From contig NZ_CP041636.1 in NCBI RefSeq assembly GCF_007197755.1, positions 2,268,001 to 2,332,000 on the forward strand: 64,000 nucleotides of DNA, read 5' to 3'. A program made the position numbers and the translations under genes. The DNA is from Ferrovibrio terrae. GTDB lineage: Bacteria > Pseudomonadota > Alphaproteobacteria > Ferrovibrionales > Ferrovibrionaceae. The notes below the pieces were generated by a model, which made no database searches, was not told the DNA's origin, and was given only the letters and a program-made list of their open reading frames with translations. Numbering within the stretch: the stretch's first letter is position 1; every line of letters begins with the position of its first letter. This document shows positions 27,060 through 36,188 of the stretch, one piece after another.

Positions 27060-27671
27060 GTGAGCGAGAATAACAAGATCCAGCGCCCCAGTCGCGCCGA
27101 GGCCGAAGAAGCGGTGCGCACGCTGATCCGCTGGGCCGGCGACGATCCTACCCGCGAAGGCCTGCGCGGCACGCCCGATCGCGTGGTGCGCTCCTACAAC
27201 GAATTCTTCGCCGGCTACGAGGAAGATCCCGTCGCCATGCTCGAGCGCACCTTCGAGGAGATCGAGGGTTACGACGAGATGGTGGTGCTGCGCGACATCC
27301 GGATGGAAAGCCATTGCGAGCATCATATGGTGCCGATCATCGGCAAGGCGCATGTCGCCTACCTGCCCGGCAAGCGCGTGGTCGGCATTTCCAAGCTGGC
27401 CCGCGTGGTCGAGGTCTATGCCAAGCGGCTGCAGATTCAGGAAAAGCTGACCGCCCAGGTCGCCAACACGCTGCAGGACGTGCTGCAGCCGCGCGGCGTC
27501 GCCGTGGTGATGGAAGCCGGGCATCAGTGCATGACCACGCGCGGCGTCCATAAGCATGGCGTCACCATGGTGACCAGCCGCATGCTGGGCGCCTTCCGCG
27601 ACGATCCGCGCACCCGCCACGAATTCCTCACCATGATCGGTGGCGGCACGGCCCGCGGCATGGATGATTGA
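27060..27671 (+). CDS. folE: GTP cyclohydrolase I (type IA)
   Basis: 203 residues; GTG start with GGAGG upstream. It converts GTP to 7,8-dihydroneopterin triphosphate, the first step of tetrahydrofolate synthesis. Zinc ligands Cys 86 and His 89 (SHCEHHM) and Cys 157 ([10 protein letters not shown]) are present, so it is the zinc-dependent IA type. Normal length. Followed on the same strand by argE. Confidence 0.96.
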   Translation: MSENNKIQRPSRAEAEEAVRTLIRWAGDDPTREGLRGTPDRVVRSYNEFFAGYEEDPVAMLERTFEEIEGYDEMVVLRDIRMESHCEHHMVPIIGKAHVAYLPGKRVVGISKLARVVEVYAKRLQIQEKLTAQVANTLQDVLQPRGVAVVMEAGHQCMTTRGVHKHGVTMVTSRMLGAFRDDPRTRHEFLTMIGGGTARGMDD

Positions 27672-27747
27672 AGTGGGGGGCGACTGAACCAATTCCTGCC
27701 GGTGATTCACTGTTGACCGGCGGAATTCGCCGCCCTAAACCGGATAC

Positions 27748-28944
27748 ATGACATCTCCTAGCCAGGCCTCGCTCGACTGGATCGCCCGGCTGGTCGGTTT
27801 CGACACCACCAGCAGGCTCTCCAACCTCAACCTGATCGACGACATCGCCGCCTATCTGGCGCAGCATGGCGTGGCATCGGAAAAGATATTCGACGCCACG
27901 GGCAAGAAGGCCAATCTCTACGCCACCATCGGGCCAAAGGATGTCGGCGGCATCGTGCTGTCGGGCCATACCGACGTGGTGCCGGTCGACGGCCAGCCCT
28001 GGACCAGCGATCCCTTCAAGGTGATCCAGCGCGGCGAGCGGCTGTTCGGCCGCGGCACCTCGGATATGAAGAGCTTCATCGCGCTCTGCCTGGCGCTGCT
28101 GCCCGAGATGCTGGAAAAGCCCTTGAGCGTGCCGCTGCATTTCGCCTTTTCCTACGACGAGGAAGTGGGCTGCATCGGCGTGCATGGCATCATCGAATTC
28201 ATCAATCGCGGCGGCCCGATGCCCAAGCTCGCCATCATCGGCGAGCCGACCGACATGCAGGTGGTGAACGCGCATAAGAGCGTCTGTGCCTGCAACACCA
28301 CGGTGCGCGGCTTCGAGGCGCATTCCTCGGCCACGCATCAGGGCGTCAACGCGATCCAGATGGCGGCCGAACTGATCGCCGAGATGAACCGCATCCAGGT
28401 GGAATACCAGAAGCCGGAGCATCGCGATGCGCGGTTCGAGCCGCCTTATACCACCATCACGGTGGGCGAGATCCATGGCGGCACCGCGCGCAATATCCTC
28501 GCGCGCGAATGCAGGCTGGCCTGGGATATCCGGAGCGTGAAGCCCGAGCATGACACCGTCATCCTCGATGCCGTGAAGCGCTATGCTGCCGAAACGCTGG
28601 AGCCGCGGATGAAAAAGATCCGCCCCGAAACCGGCATCGATACCGAGATGGTTGCCTTCGCGCCGGCCTTGCTGCCGGCCGAGCGCAATCCTGCCGAAAC
28701 GCTGGCGCTGAAGCTGGCCGGCCAGAACCAGACCCACGCCGTCTCTTACGGCACCGAAGCCGGCATTTTCCAGATCGGCGGCGTGCCCGCCGTGGTCTGC
28801 GGTCCGGGCAATATCCGCGAGGCGCACAAGCCGGACGAATATATCGAGATCAGCCAGGTGGCCGAGGGCGAGGCTTTCCTGCGCCGTCTGATCGCCTTCT
28901 GCCGCGAACCCGGCAGCCGCTCATTCCTCGAGCAGGCGGCGTAA
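27748..28944 (+). CDS. argE: Acetylornithine deacetylase
   Basis: 398 residues, M20 metallopeptidase family. It hydrolyses N2-acetylornithine to ornithine in arginine synthesis. Di-metal site motifs in order: LSGHTDVVPVDGQ, GRGTSDMKSF, SYDEEVGCIG with the catalytic glutamate pair, GEPT, and the late-domain EAGIFQIGGVPAVVCGPG. The dimerisation lid domain lies at about 180-290. Other M20 acyl-amino-acid deacylases are possible but the match to ArgE is close. The 3' end overlaps convergent hutF by 24 bases. Confidence 0.9.
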   Translation: MTSPSQASLDWIARLVGFDTTSRLSNLNLIDDIAAYLAQHGVASEKIFDATGKKANLYATIGPKDVGGIVLSGHTDVVPVDGQPWTSDPFKVIQRGERLFGRGTSDMKSFIALCLALLPEMLEKPLSVPLHFAFSYDEEVGCIGVHGIIEFINRGGPMPKLAIIGEPTDMQVVNAHKSVCACNTTVRGFEAHSSATHQGVNAIQMAAELIAEMNRIQVEYQKPEHRDARFEPPYTTITVGEIHGGTARNILARECRLAWDIRSVKPEHDTVILDAVKRYAAETLEPRMKKIRPETGIDTEMVAFAPALLPAERNPAETLALKLAGQNQTHAVSYGTEAGIFQIGGVPAVVCGPGNIREAHKPDEYIEISQVAEGEAFLRRLIAFCREPGSRSFLEQAA

Positions 28945-30315
28945 CGTCCGGGCGTGCCGCGCAGCGAGCGCTTCGCTGCGGATATGTAGGCCATTCTCCA
29001 CCACGCGCGTGCCGGCGACATAGACGTCGCGAATGGCGGAACGTGTTTGATTGGAGAAGATCCAGGCATCCAGCGCCATGTCGCCGCTGCGGCTGCTCAT
29101 GCAAGGCGCGTCCCGATCAAGCAGAATGAAATCGGCGCGATGGCCCGGCGCAATCGCACCCATCGGCTGGCCCAGCGCCTGTGCGCCGCCTTTCAATGCC
29201 GATTCATACAGCCGTCGCCCGGTGGAGCGATCCGCGCCGCCGGCCAGCACGGTGCGGTTGCGATGCAGCAGCCGCTGGCCGTATTCCAGCAGCCGCAGAT
29301 CTTCCGCCACCGAGACGCTGATATGGCTGTCCGAGCCCATGCCGATGCGGCCACCGGCCGCCATGTAATCGACGGCCGGGAAGATGCCGTCACCCAGATT
29401 GGCTTCGGTGGTAGGACAAAGCCCGGCGACGGCTTTTGATTCCGCGAGCCGTCGCGTCTCGTCGGCATCCAGATGCGTGGCATGCACCAGGCACCAGCGC
29501 TTGTTGACGATGCCCTGATCCAGCAGCCACTGCACCGGCCGCTTGCCGCTCCAGCCGAGGCAATCGTCCACCTCCGCCGTCTGTTCGGCGATATGGATAT
29601 GGATCGGCGCGGCGTTGTCGATGGCGTCGAGTGCGGCGATGCCATCGCGCAGCAGCTCTGGCGTGACCGCGCGTAAACTATGCGGCGCGATGCCGAGGCG
29701 GCGGTCGCTGCGGTTCTGCAGCTGCGGGGCCAGCGCCTGCAGCAGGCGGACATAGGCGTCAGCATCATGCAGGAAGCGGCGCTGGCGCTCCTGCGGCTCT
29801 TTGCCGCCGAAGCCGCCATAGCGATACAGCACCGGCAGATGGGTCAGGCCAATGCCGGCGGCATCTGCAGCCGCCAGAATCCGCCAGCTGAGTTCGGCCG
29901 GATCGGCGTATGACGCGCCGCCGGGCTGGTGATGCAGATAATGGAATTCGGCCACCGCCGTGAAACCGGCTTCCAGCATCTCTGCATACAACTGCCCGGC
30001 GATGGCCTCGACATCTTCGGGCGTCAGCTTTGCCGCGAAGCGATACATGGTTTCGCGCCAGGTCCAGAAACTGTCGCTGCCGGGTCCGCTGCGTTCGGCC
30101 AGGCCGGCCATGGCGCGCTGGAAGGCATGGCTGTGCAGGTTGGGCATGCCGGGCAACACCGGGCCATTCAGCAGCGTCGCTGCATCGTCACTGCGCCCCG
30201 TATTCGCTGATTGGGGTGTCGCCTTGGCGATCAGGCCGGCCGCATCCACGCTGACCAGCACATTGTCGTGCCAGCCATCCGGCAGCAGGGCCTGACGCAA
30301 CAGGAAGCGACGCAT
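28921..30315 (-). CDS. hutF: Formimidoylglutamate deiminase
   Basis: 464 residues from ATG 30315 (GGAGA upstream); the same frame stays open far upstream through hutI antisense but has no similarity there. Amidohydrolase fold with metal motifs LHSHAFQRAMAG, APHSLRAV, HIHIAEQ and GSDSHIS. HutF converts N-formimidoyl-glutamate to N-formyl-glutamate plus ammonia in the alternative five-step histidine degradation route. Divergent from ybaK-hutI across a HutC-like operator. hutH, hutU, hutG and hutC are not in the window. Confidence 0.93.
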   Translation of the reverse strand: MRRFLLRQALLPDGWHDNVLVSVDAAGLIAKATPQSANTGRSDDAATLLNGPVLPGMPNLHSHAFQRAMAGLAERSGPGSDSFWTWRETMYRFAAKLTPEDVEAIAGQLYAEMLEAGFTAVAEFHYLHHQPGGASYADPAELSWRILAAADAAGIGLTHLPVLYRYGGFGGKEPQERQRRFLHDADAYVRLLQALAPQLQNRSDRRLGIAPHSLRAVTPELLRDGIAALDAIDNAAPIHIHIAEQTAEVDDCLGWSGKRPVQWLLDQGIVNKRWCLVHATHLDADETRRLAESKAVAGLCPTTEANLGDGIFPAVDYMAAGGRIGMGSDSHISVSVAEDLRLLEYGQRLLHRNRTVLAGGADRSTGRRLYESALKGGAQALGQPMGAIAPGHRADFILLDRDAPCMSSRSGDMALDAWIFSNQTRSAIRDVYVAGTRVVENGLHIRSEALAARHARTLRRLLEE

Positions 30316-30328
30316 GACGGACTCTCCA

Positions 30329-30346
30329 AACTTGTATATATAAGTT
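30329..30346. promoter_or_regulatory. HutC-like operator between hutF and ybaK-hutI
   Basis: AACTTGTATATATAAGTT, a near-perfect palindrome (only one base pair breaks the symmetry), resembling known HutC (GntR-family, urocanate-responsive) sites with a TGTATATACA-type core. It lies 13 bases upstream of hutF and 41 bases upstream of ybaK, so one site could repress both transcripts. Confidence 0.65.
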
Positions 30347-30387
30347 GGCAGAAACTGCCGCTTTCCGAAAGACACACAGAGGCTGAC

Positions 30388-30867
30388 GTGTCGAAGACCA
30401 CCCGCGCAACCCTGTTCCTGAAGCAGAAGGGCGCCCAGTTCACTGTCCACACGTATGACTACGACCCGGATGCCGACAAGGTTGGTATCCAGGCGGCCGA
30501 AGCGCTGGGTGAACGCCCCGAGCGCGTATTGAAAACCCTGATGGCGCTGGTTGATGGCAAGCCGGTCTGCGTGGTGGTGCCGTCCGACCGCGAAGTCTCG
30601 ATGAAAAAACTGGCTGCCGTGTTCGGCGGCAAGTCGGCGCAGATGATGAAGCCGGCAGATGCCGAACGCGCCACGGGATATGTTGTCGGCGGCATCAGTC
30701 CCTTTGGCCAGAAGAAAGCCGCACCCACAGCCATCGAAGAGGCCGCCCTTGTGCATGACCTCGTCTACCTGAATGGCGGCCAGCGCGGCCTGCAGGTGCG
30801 GCTCAGGCCATCCGATATTGCCGGCCTGCTGGATGCGAAGATGGCGCCGCTGGTCAGCGATGAGTAG
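30388..30867 (+). CDS. ybaK: Cys-tRNA(Pro)/Cys-tRNA(Cys) deacylase, YbaK/EbsC family
   Basis: 159 residues; GTG start with AGAGG upstream. YbaK editing domain throughout: LMALVDGKPVCVVVPSD, the catalytic-lysine region KKLAAVFGGKSAQMM, YVVGGISPFGQKK. It removes cysteine mischarged onto tRNA-Pro. Placed between the hut operator and hutI with a 9-base gap to hutI, so it is probably co-transcribed with histidine catabolism, an odd pairing for an editing enzyme. Confidence 0.9.
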   Translation: MSKTTRATLFLKQKGAQFTVHTYDYDPDADKVGIQAAEALGERPERVLKTLMALVDGKPVCVVVPSDREVSMKKLAAVFGGKSAQMMKPADAERATGYVVGGISPFGQKKAAPTAIEEAALVHDLVYLNGGQRGLQVRLRPSDIAGLLDAKMAPLVSDE

Positions 30868-30876
30868 GCTGCAGAC

Positions 30877-32118
30877 ATGATTGATACTTGGGACAGCGTC
30901 TGGCGCGGCGCCGATCTTGCCACCATGAAAGTCGGCAGCGCCGACGGCTTCGGCAGCATCCGCGACGGTGCGCTGGCGCTGAAAGGCGGCCGCATCAGTT
31001 GGGTCGGCCCGGCGGCGCAGTTGCCGAAAGACGGCATCGGGCGCCACACCGCCGTGCATGATGTCGAGGGCGGCTGGATCACGCCCAGCCTGATCGACTG
31101 CCATACGCATCTGGTTTATGGCGGCGACCGCGCGCAGGAATTCGAATTGCGGCTGAATGGCGCGACCTATGAAGAGATCGCGCGCGCCGGCGGCGGCATC
31201 CGCTCCACGGTGACGGCCACGCGCGGCGCCAGTGAGGACGAGCTGCTGGTGCAGAGCGAGAAGCGGCTTAGGCCTTTGCTGACCGAGGGCGTCGCCACGC
31301 TGGAAATCAAGTCGGGCTACGGCCTGGATCTCGACAACGAGCTGAAGGCGCTGCGCGTCGCACGCCGGCTGGGAGAGAAATATCCCGTACGCATCTGCAC
31401 GACGCTCCTCGCGGCTCATGCCCTGCCGCCGGAATACGCCGGCAATGCCGATGGCTATATCGATCTGGTCTGCAACGAGATCATTCCGGCCGCCAAAGCC
31501 GCGGGTCTTGCCGATGCGGTGGATGCCTTCTGCGAAAATATCGGCTTCACGCCGGAGCAGACGCGGCGTGTGTTTGAAGCGGCGAGGCAGCATGGTCTGC
31601 CGGTGAAACTGCATGCCGAGCAGCTCAGCAACCTGAATGGCGCAGCACTGGCCGCGAGTTTCAACGCGCTGTCGGCCGACCATCTGGAACATCTGGACGA
31701 AGCCGGCGCGCAGGCGATGGCCAGGGCCGGCACGGTGGCGGTGCTGCTGCCCGGCGCCTTCTATGTGCTGCGCGAGACGAAGCTGCCGCCGGTCGGCCTG
31801 CTGCGCCAGTATCAGGTGCCGATGGCGGTCTCGACCGACTGCAACCCCGGCACCTCGCCGGTCACGTCGTTGCTGCTGATGCTCTCGATGGCCTGCACGC
31901 TGTTCCGGCTGACCCCGGCCGAGGCACTGGCCGGGGCGACGCGCGAGGCCGCCCGGGCGCTCGGGCTGGCAAGTGAGACCGGGACGTTAGAGGTTGGGAA
32001 AACCGCCGATTTCACGCTTTGGGATATCGCCCGGCCGGCGTCTTTGGCCTATCAGGTGGGCTTAAATCCACTACGCCAGGCGGTGTTCCGCGGCCGGCCG
32101 CTGCCGGGCCGGAGCTGA
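30877..32118 (+). CDS. hutI: Imidazolonepropionase
   Basis: 413 residues, usual length. It hydrolyses 4-imidazolone-5-propionate to N-formimidoyl-glutamate, the substrate of HutF encoded next door. Metal and substrate motifs: [26 protein letters not shown]-type [29 protein letters not shown] and TDCNPGTSP. Starts 9 bases after ybaK and probably shares its HutC-regulated promoter. Confidence 0.96.
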   Translation: MIDTWDSVWRGADLATMKVGSADGFGSIRDGALALKGGRISWVGPAAQLPKDGIGRHTAVHDVEGGWITPSLIDCHTHLVYGGDRAQEFELRLNGATYEEIARAGGGIRSTVTATRGASEDELLVQSEKRLRPLLTEGVATLEIKSGYGLDLDNELKALRVARRLGEKYPVRICTTLLAAHALPPEYAGNADGYIDLVCNEIIPAAKAAGLADAVDAFCENIGFTPEQTRRVFEAARQHGLPVKLHAEQLSNLNGAALAASFNALSADHLEHLDEAGAQAMARAGTVAVLLPGAFYVLRETKLPPVGLLRQYQVPMAVSTDCNPGTSPVTSLLLMLSMACTLFRLTPAEALAGATREAARALGLASETGTLEVGKTADFTLWDIARPASLAYQVGLNPLRQAVFRGRPLPGRS

Positions 32119-32251
32119 TCCCGGACTGATTCGCCCGCCAATCGACTCCGGGCATTAACTACAAAAGTCACGTTGCGCTGGAACGGAACAGGCCTATATC
32201 CTGTTTATAGCGCAGGTCTGCACCGGGGTGCGCCATGGCGAAAGGTGACGC

Positions 32252-32599
32252 ATGAACGATTGGCTCTATGTGATGGGTGGCGGCATCGTCCTGCTGTGGC
32301 TGGGCGCGTGGCTGCTGTTGCATCTGGGCAATTTCGAGCAGCGCATCAGCCAGGTGCGCATGTCTCTGGAAGTGCGCATGGGCGCCATCGAGAAGCAGTT
32401 CAACGCCTATAACAAGTTCTTCGCCGACAACGAGCGCAGCTCGCAGCTCACCCATGTCGAGTTGAGCGACCTTAAGAGCGACATCTCCGATCTCAAGAAC
32501 CAGCTGGATGAAGTGAAGCGCGCCATCAACGTGATGGAAGTCGCGGTCAACGACCTCAAGCTGCGCACCAACAATCCGCGCAATCTGCGGATCGTCTGA
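32252..32599 (+). CDS. Small membrane-anchored coiled-coil protein, unknown function
   Basis: 115 residues. One N-terminal transmembrane helix (about 5-25, GGGIVLLWLGAWLLLHLG) followed by a charged heptad-like helix to about residue 105 (LSDLKSDISDLKNQLDEVKRAINVMEV), giving a cytoplasmic or periplasmic coiled coil. AAAGG stands before the ATG. No family recognised. It lies alone between hutI and the convergent creatininase-family gene (13-base gap between stops). Confidence 0.65.
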   Translation: MNDWLYVMGGGIVLLWLGAWLLLHLGNFEQRISQVRMSLEVRMGAIEKQFNAYNKFFADNERSSQLTHVELSDLKSDISDLKNQLDEVKRAINVMEVAVNDLKLRTNNPRNLRIV

Positions 32600-32612
32600 C
32601 GCTCTGATTTCT

Positions 32613-33422
32613 CTACAGATCCGTCCAGAGCAGGCGCAGGTCGGCGACGATCTCGTCGACCATCGCAGCCAGCAGCGCTTCGCCTTTTTCCGCCGTCGCC
32701 GTGGTGGCATCGCCCGTGGTGCCGCTGCGGTTCAGCACGCCACCGGCGCGCTCTTCCGGCGTGAAGCGCAGCGGACGGCGCAAGCTCAGCAGCCGCGGCT
32801 CGTCGCTGTCCTCGGGCGGCAGGTCGTCTTCGTCGTCTTCGGCATCGGCGGCCATCTCCTGCAGCCGGTCGAGCCGGACCAGCGCCGGCTGGATCGCCAG
32901 CAGCAGCGACGTGTCGCGTTCGTCAAGGTCGTCCGCGCTGGCGGTGCTGCTGCCGAGCCCCAATAATCCAAGTCTGGGCAGATCGGCCGTGGCGATGCGC
33001 ACGCCATGTCGATGCAGGATGTCCTGCGCCACCAGTTTCAGCGGTGCCTCGGTGGCGATGCCGTTGTTCAGCAGCAGGATGCGTTCGCTGCCGTGGCGCA
33101 GATAACCCTCGATCACTTCGGTGACCAGCGCCTGGAAGGTGGCTGCCTCGAGATGCTGGCTGCCGGGATAATCCATGAAGGCGGGCTGAAAGCCCTGCGC
33201 GATGCAGGGCGCGACCAGCACGGGAAGGGTGGCGAGCAGGCGTTCAGCCACCACCTCGGCCACCAGCCGGTCGGTGCCGAGCGGCAGGTGCGGGCCATGG
33301 GCGCGGCTGGCGGCCCCGATCGGAATCACCACGGGCAGGCCGTCGCCCAGCAGGTTGGCGGCGTCCACCCAGGTCAGATCGGCCAGCCGGAAGCCGGAGC
33401 GGGGATGCGAGGAAGCAGTCAC
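32613..33422 (-). CDS. Creatininase-family protein (atypical metal site)
   Basis: 269 residues from GTG 33422 (weak ribosome site); the frame continues upstream antisense to the RNA methyltransferase but without similarity. Creatinine-amidohydrolase fold: VVIPIGAASRAHGPHLPLGTD near residue 30, PGSQHLEAATF, ILLLNNGIATEAPL. The classical E-x-H is R-A-H here and the classical NGHGGN is NNGIATE, so two usual metal ligands are missing, as in a divergent branch of the family. An acidic insert (ADAEDDEDDLPPEDSDE) is unusual. Function unknown. Confidence 0.75.
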   Translation of the reverse strand: MTASSHPRSGFRLADLTWVDAANLLGDGLPVVIPIGAASRAHGPHLPLGTDRLVAEVVAERLLATLPVLVAPCIAQGFQPAFMDYPGSQHLEAATFQALVTEVIEGYLRHGSERILLLNNGIATEAPLKLVAQDILHRHGVRIATADLPRLGLLGLGSSTASADDLDERDTSLLLAIQPALVRLDRLQEMAADAEDDEDDLPPEDSDEPRLLSLRRPLRFTPEERAGGVLNRSGTTGDATTATAEKGEALLAAMVDEIVADLRLLWTDL

Positions 33423-33533
33423 GAGCGGATAACGCAAAGTCCCGTTGGTTGGTTGCCTCCAGCCTAGCACGGGCTGGGGCGGGCGGGCAGCCCAAGTCTT
33501 GTGGTGGGCGGGCAGGCGGCCTATGACAGCCCC

Positions 33534-35408
33534 ATGTCCCGTCGTCCCCCTTCCAAGTCCTCCGGCAAAGCCCCAGGCAAAGCTCCCGGCAAGGCTTCCG
33601 GTAAACCGCCCGGAAAAGCCTCCGGCCGCGCCCCCTCTGCTGGCGGCAAGCCGTCTGCGGCCCGCCCGCCTGCTGCCCGTCCGACTGGCGGCAAGCCTGC
33701 CCGTCCTGCCAAGGCCGGTGGCGGCAAACCCGCCACCTCCGGCCGTCCGGCCAGGTCTGCCGGCTCCAGGCCGACAGGCGCCAAACCTGCCCGTCCCGCC
33801 AAGGCGGTGAGCTGGGGCGAAACCCGCAATGCCGAACGTGAGGCTCTGCGTCGCGGCCCCCGTGCCGAAGCAGCACCCCGCGACGACCGGCCCCGCGAGG
33901 ACAGGCCGCGCGAAGACCGGCCGCGCCGCGACGACCGTCGCACAGACAGACCCCGCGACGACCGGCCCCGTCAGGATCGCCCGCGTGAGGAGCGTTCGTT
34001 CGGAGATCGGTCGTTGAGAGATCGGCCGCGCGACGATCGCCGTTCGCGCTCTGACGACCGCGGCCAGCGCCCGGACAGAGCGTCCGAGGCCCGCCCCGAG
34101 CGCAAGCAGGATAAAATCCGTGTCGGCAGCAGCCGCAAGGTGCTGGAAGGCGCGGTGAACCTGCTGGATGCCATGTTCCCCAGCCGCGACACCGGCGACC
34201 GCGTGCGCCAGGCCTGGATGAAGCAGCATCACAAGCTTTACGACGAAGCCGAACGCGAGGCGCTGCTGCACACGGTCGACGACGTGCTGCGCCTGCGCGG
34301 CCGGCTCGACTGGTGGATCACTGGCGGTAAGAACGGCCTGCCGGCCGATGCGCGCCTGCGTGTCGCGGCCTATCGCATTCTGACCAGCGGCGCCAAGGCC
34401 GATGGCCTGCTCTGGCTGTTTGGCGGCGAGGACGATGCGGTCGGTGCTCTGCTGCGCCGGCTCGAAGGCCACACTCTGGAACACCCCGACATGCCGCCGG
34501 CGGCCCGGCACAGCGTGCCGGACTGGATCATGCCGCAGCTGAAGCATCGCTTTGGCGCCGATCTCGATCTCGAACTGGCCGCCATGCTGCGCGCGGCGCC
34601 GCTCGATGTGCGCGTCAACCGGCTGAAGACCACGCGCGAGGCCGCCGCCAGCGCTTTGCAGGCCGAAGGCCTGCGCAGCCAGTCCACGCCGTTTTCGCCG
34701 ATCGGTCTGCGCCTGTCGCCGCAGGCTTACGTCAATAACACGCAGGCGCATGGCGAAGGCCTGGTCGAGCCGCAGGACGAAGGCTCGCAGCTGGCCGCTC
34801 AGCTGGTCGATGCGGGCGGCTGCAAGTTCGTGGTCGATTTCTGCGCGGGTGCGGGCGGCAAGACGCTGGTGCTGGCCGCGGCGATGAAGAATTCCGGCCG
34901 CCTGGTGGCGATGGATGTCAGCACGATCCGCCTGACGCAGGCCAAGCAGCGCTTCCGCCGTGCCGGCGTGCACAATGCCGAAACGCGCGAGATCGACGGC
35001 AAGTGGATCAAGCGCCATGCCGAGAAGGCCGAGCGCGTGCTGGTCGATGCGCCCTGCACCGGCACCGGCACCTGGCGTCGCAAGCCCGATGCCAAATGGC
35101 GGCTGAGCCAGCAGGACCTGAATGAACTGGTGCCGCGTCAGGCCGAGATTCTCGATCGTGCCGCGCGGCTGGTCGCGCCGAAAGGCGGCCGGCTGGTCTA
35201 CGTTACCTGCTCGGTGCTGGTGGAAGAGAACGAAGACCAAGTGGCGGCTTTCCTCAAGCGCCATCCCGACTTCAGCCTGCTGCCGGTCAACGATGTCTGG
35301 GCGAAAACGGTGGGTGGCGCCTGTCCGGTGCCGGGGCCGTATCTGAGCCTGTCACCCGGCCGCCACGGCACGGACGGCTTCTTCGCCGCCATCCTGCTGC
35401 GCAGCTGA
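33534..35408 (+). CDS. RsmB/NOP-type RNA (cytosine-5) methyltransferase with a long basic disordered N-terminus
   Basis: 624 residues from ATG 33534. Residues 1 to about 190 are low complexity: first K/P/G/A-rich repeats (SGKAPGKAPGKASGK type), then R/D/P repeats (RPREDRPREDRP type). The NusB-like/pre-methyltransferase region and catalytic domain follow: SAM site VVDFCAGAGGKT, VDAPCTGTGTW and YVTCSVL with the two catalytic cysteines. The expected reaction is m5C formation in rRNA. The N-terminal arm is far beyond the usual family length and probably binds RNA. The 3' end overlaps the convergent GATase gene by 57 bases. Confidence 0.88.
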   Translation: MSRRPPSKSSGKAPGKAPGKASGKPPGKASGRAPSAGGKPSAARPPAARPTGGKPARPAKAGGGKPATSGRPARSAGSRPTGAKPARPAKAVSWGETRNAEREALRRGPRAEAAPRDDRPREDRPREDRPRRDDRRTDRPRDDRPRQDRPREERSFGDRSLRDRPRDDRRSRSDDRGQRPDRASEARPERKQDKIRVGSSRKVLEGAVNLLDAMFPSRDTGDRVRQAWMKQHHKLYDEAEREALLHTVDDVLRLRGRLDWWITGGKNGLPADARLRVAAYRILTSGAKADGLLWLFGGEDDAVGALLRRLEGHTLEHPDMPPAARHSVPDWIMPQLKHRFGADLDLELAAMLRAAPLDVRVNRLKTTREAAASALQAEGLRSQSTPFSPIGLRLSPQAYVNNTQAHGEGLVEPQDEGSQLAAQLVDAGGCKFVVDFCAGAGGKTLVLAAAMKNSGRLVAMDVSTIRLTQAKQRFRRAGVHNAETREIDGKWIKRHAEKAERVLVDAPCTGTGTWRRKPDAKWRLSQQDLNELVPRQAEILDRAARLVAPKGGRLVYVTCSVLVEENEDQVAAFLKRHPDFSLLPVNDVWAKTVGGACPVPGPYLSLSPGRHGTDGFFAAILLRS

Positions 35409-36113
35409 CGTCCTGTTGAGCCAGCGGTCGAGAAAACCGCTGAGCCAGCTTGCCACGCCGGCATCGTATTTCGCGCAACTGGCGCGCATCTGGTCGCGCG
35501 CCTGCGCGCCCGGCAGCACCAGGCGATGGCCGGCATATTGCGACCACCTGCGCATCACTGTTTCCGTCACTTCCGGGTGGAACTGCACGCCATAGGCATT
35601 GCTGCCGATGCGCATCGCCTGGTTGGGGAACCAGCCGGTCGAGGCCAGCCTTACTGCGCCGCGCGGCAGGTCAAAGCCTTCGCCATGCCACTGGAAGATA
35701 TGCAGCGGATCGGGAAACAGGTCGCGGCCCTTCGGCGTCGGCTTCACGGCGTAATAGCCGATCTCGTGCCAGCCCTCGGCATGCGGCGCCACGACGGCGC
35801 CCCCAGCGCGCGCCAGCAGCTGCGCGCCAAGGCAGACGCCCAGGTAAGGCTTGCCGCTGGCGACAGCCTTCGGAATGAAGTCGATTTCCTTGCGGATGAA
35901 CTCCAGGTGATCGTCGTTGGCCGACATCGGGCCGCCGAAGACCACGCAGCCGTCATGGCCGCTCATGTCGCTGGGCAGCTCCTGGCCCAGGCAGGGCCGG
36001 CGGATGTCGAGATGATAGCCACGCGCCCGCAGCTGCTCGCCGATGCGGCCGGGATCGGAACTCTCCTGATGCACGATGATCAGGATGGAGGGCATGTCCG
36101 CCATGGCGTTCAT
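35352..36113 (-). CDS. Class-I glutamine amidotransferase-like protein
   Basis: 253 residues from ATG 36113 (GAGAGG upstream). GMP-synthase-type GATase fold: oxyanion VVFGGPMSAND, nucleophile Cys 94 in GVCLGAQLL, and the His 179/Glu 181 pair in QFHPEV complete the triad, so glutaminase-like or gamma-glutamyl hydrolase activity is likely. No synthetase domain is attached; partner and substrate are unknown. The 3' end runs 57 bases into the RNA methyltransferase gene in antisense. Confidence 0.85.
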   Translation of the reverse strand: MNAMADMPSILIIVHQESSDPGRIGEQLRARGYHLDIRRPCLGQELPSDMSGHDGCVVFGGPMSANDDHLEFIRKEIDFIPKAVASGKPYLGVCLGAQLLARAGGAVVAPHAEGWHEIGYYAVKPTPKGRDLFPDPLHIFQWHGEGFDLPRGAVRLASTGWFPNQAMRIGSNAYGVQFHPEVTETVMRRWSQYAGHRLVLPGAQARDQMRASCAKYDAGVASWLSGFLDRWLNRTSAAQQDGGEEAVRAVAAG

Positions 36114-36188
36114 GCCTCTCAATATGGCGCGATTCGGCGAGCCTGAGAAGATGAGATGACGACCGCTTGTGGCGGCCGTCACGCCCAA

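Noticed and set aside
30316-31692. N-terminal extension of the hutF frame (over 900 codons in total)
   Set aside because: The extra part is antisense to hutI and ybaK and has no similarity; hutF has a proper start with GGAGA at 30315.
33423-35264. Extension of the creatininase-family frame across the opposite strand of the RNA methyltransferase gene
   Set aside because: Shadow frame of GC-rich coding DNA; family similarity begins only after 33422.
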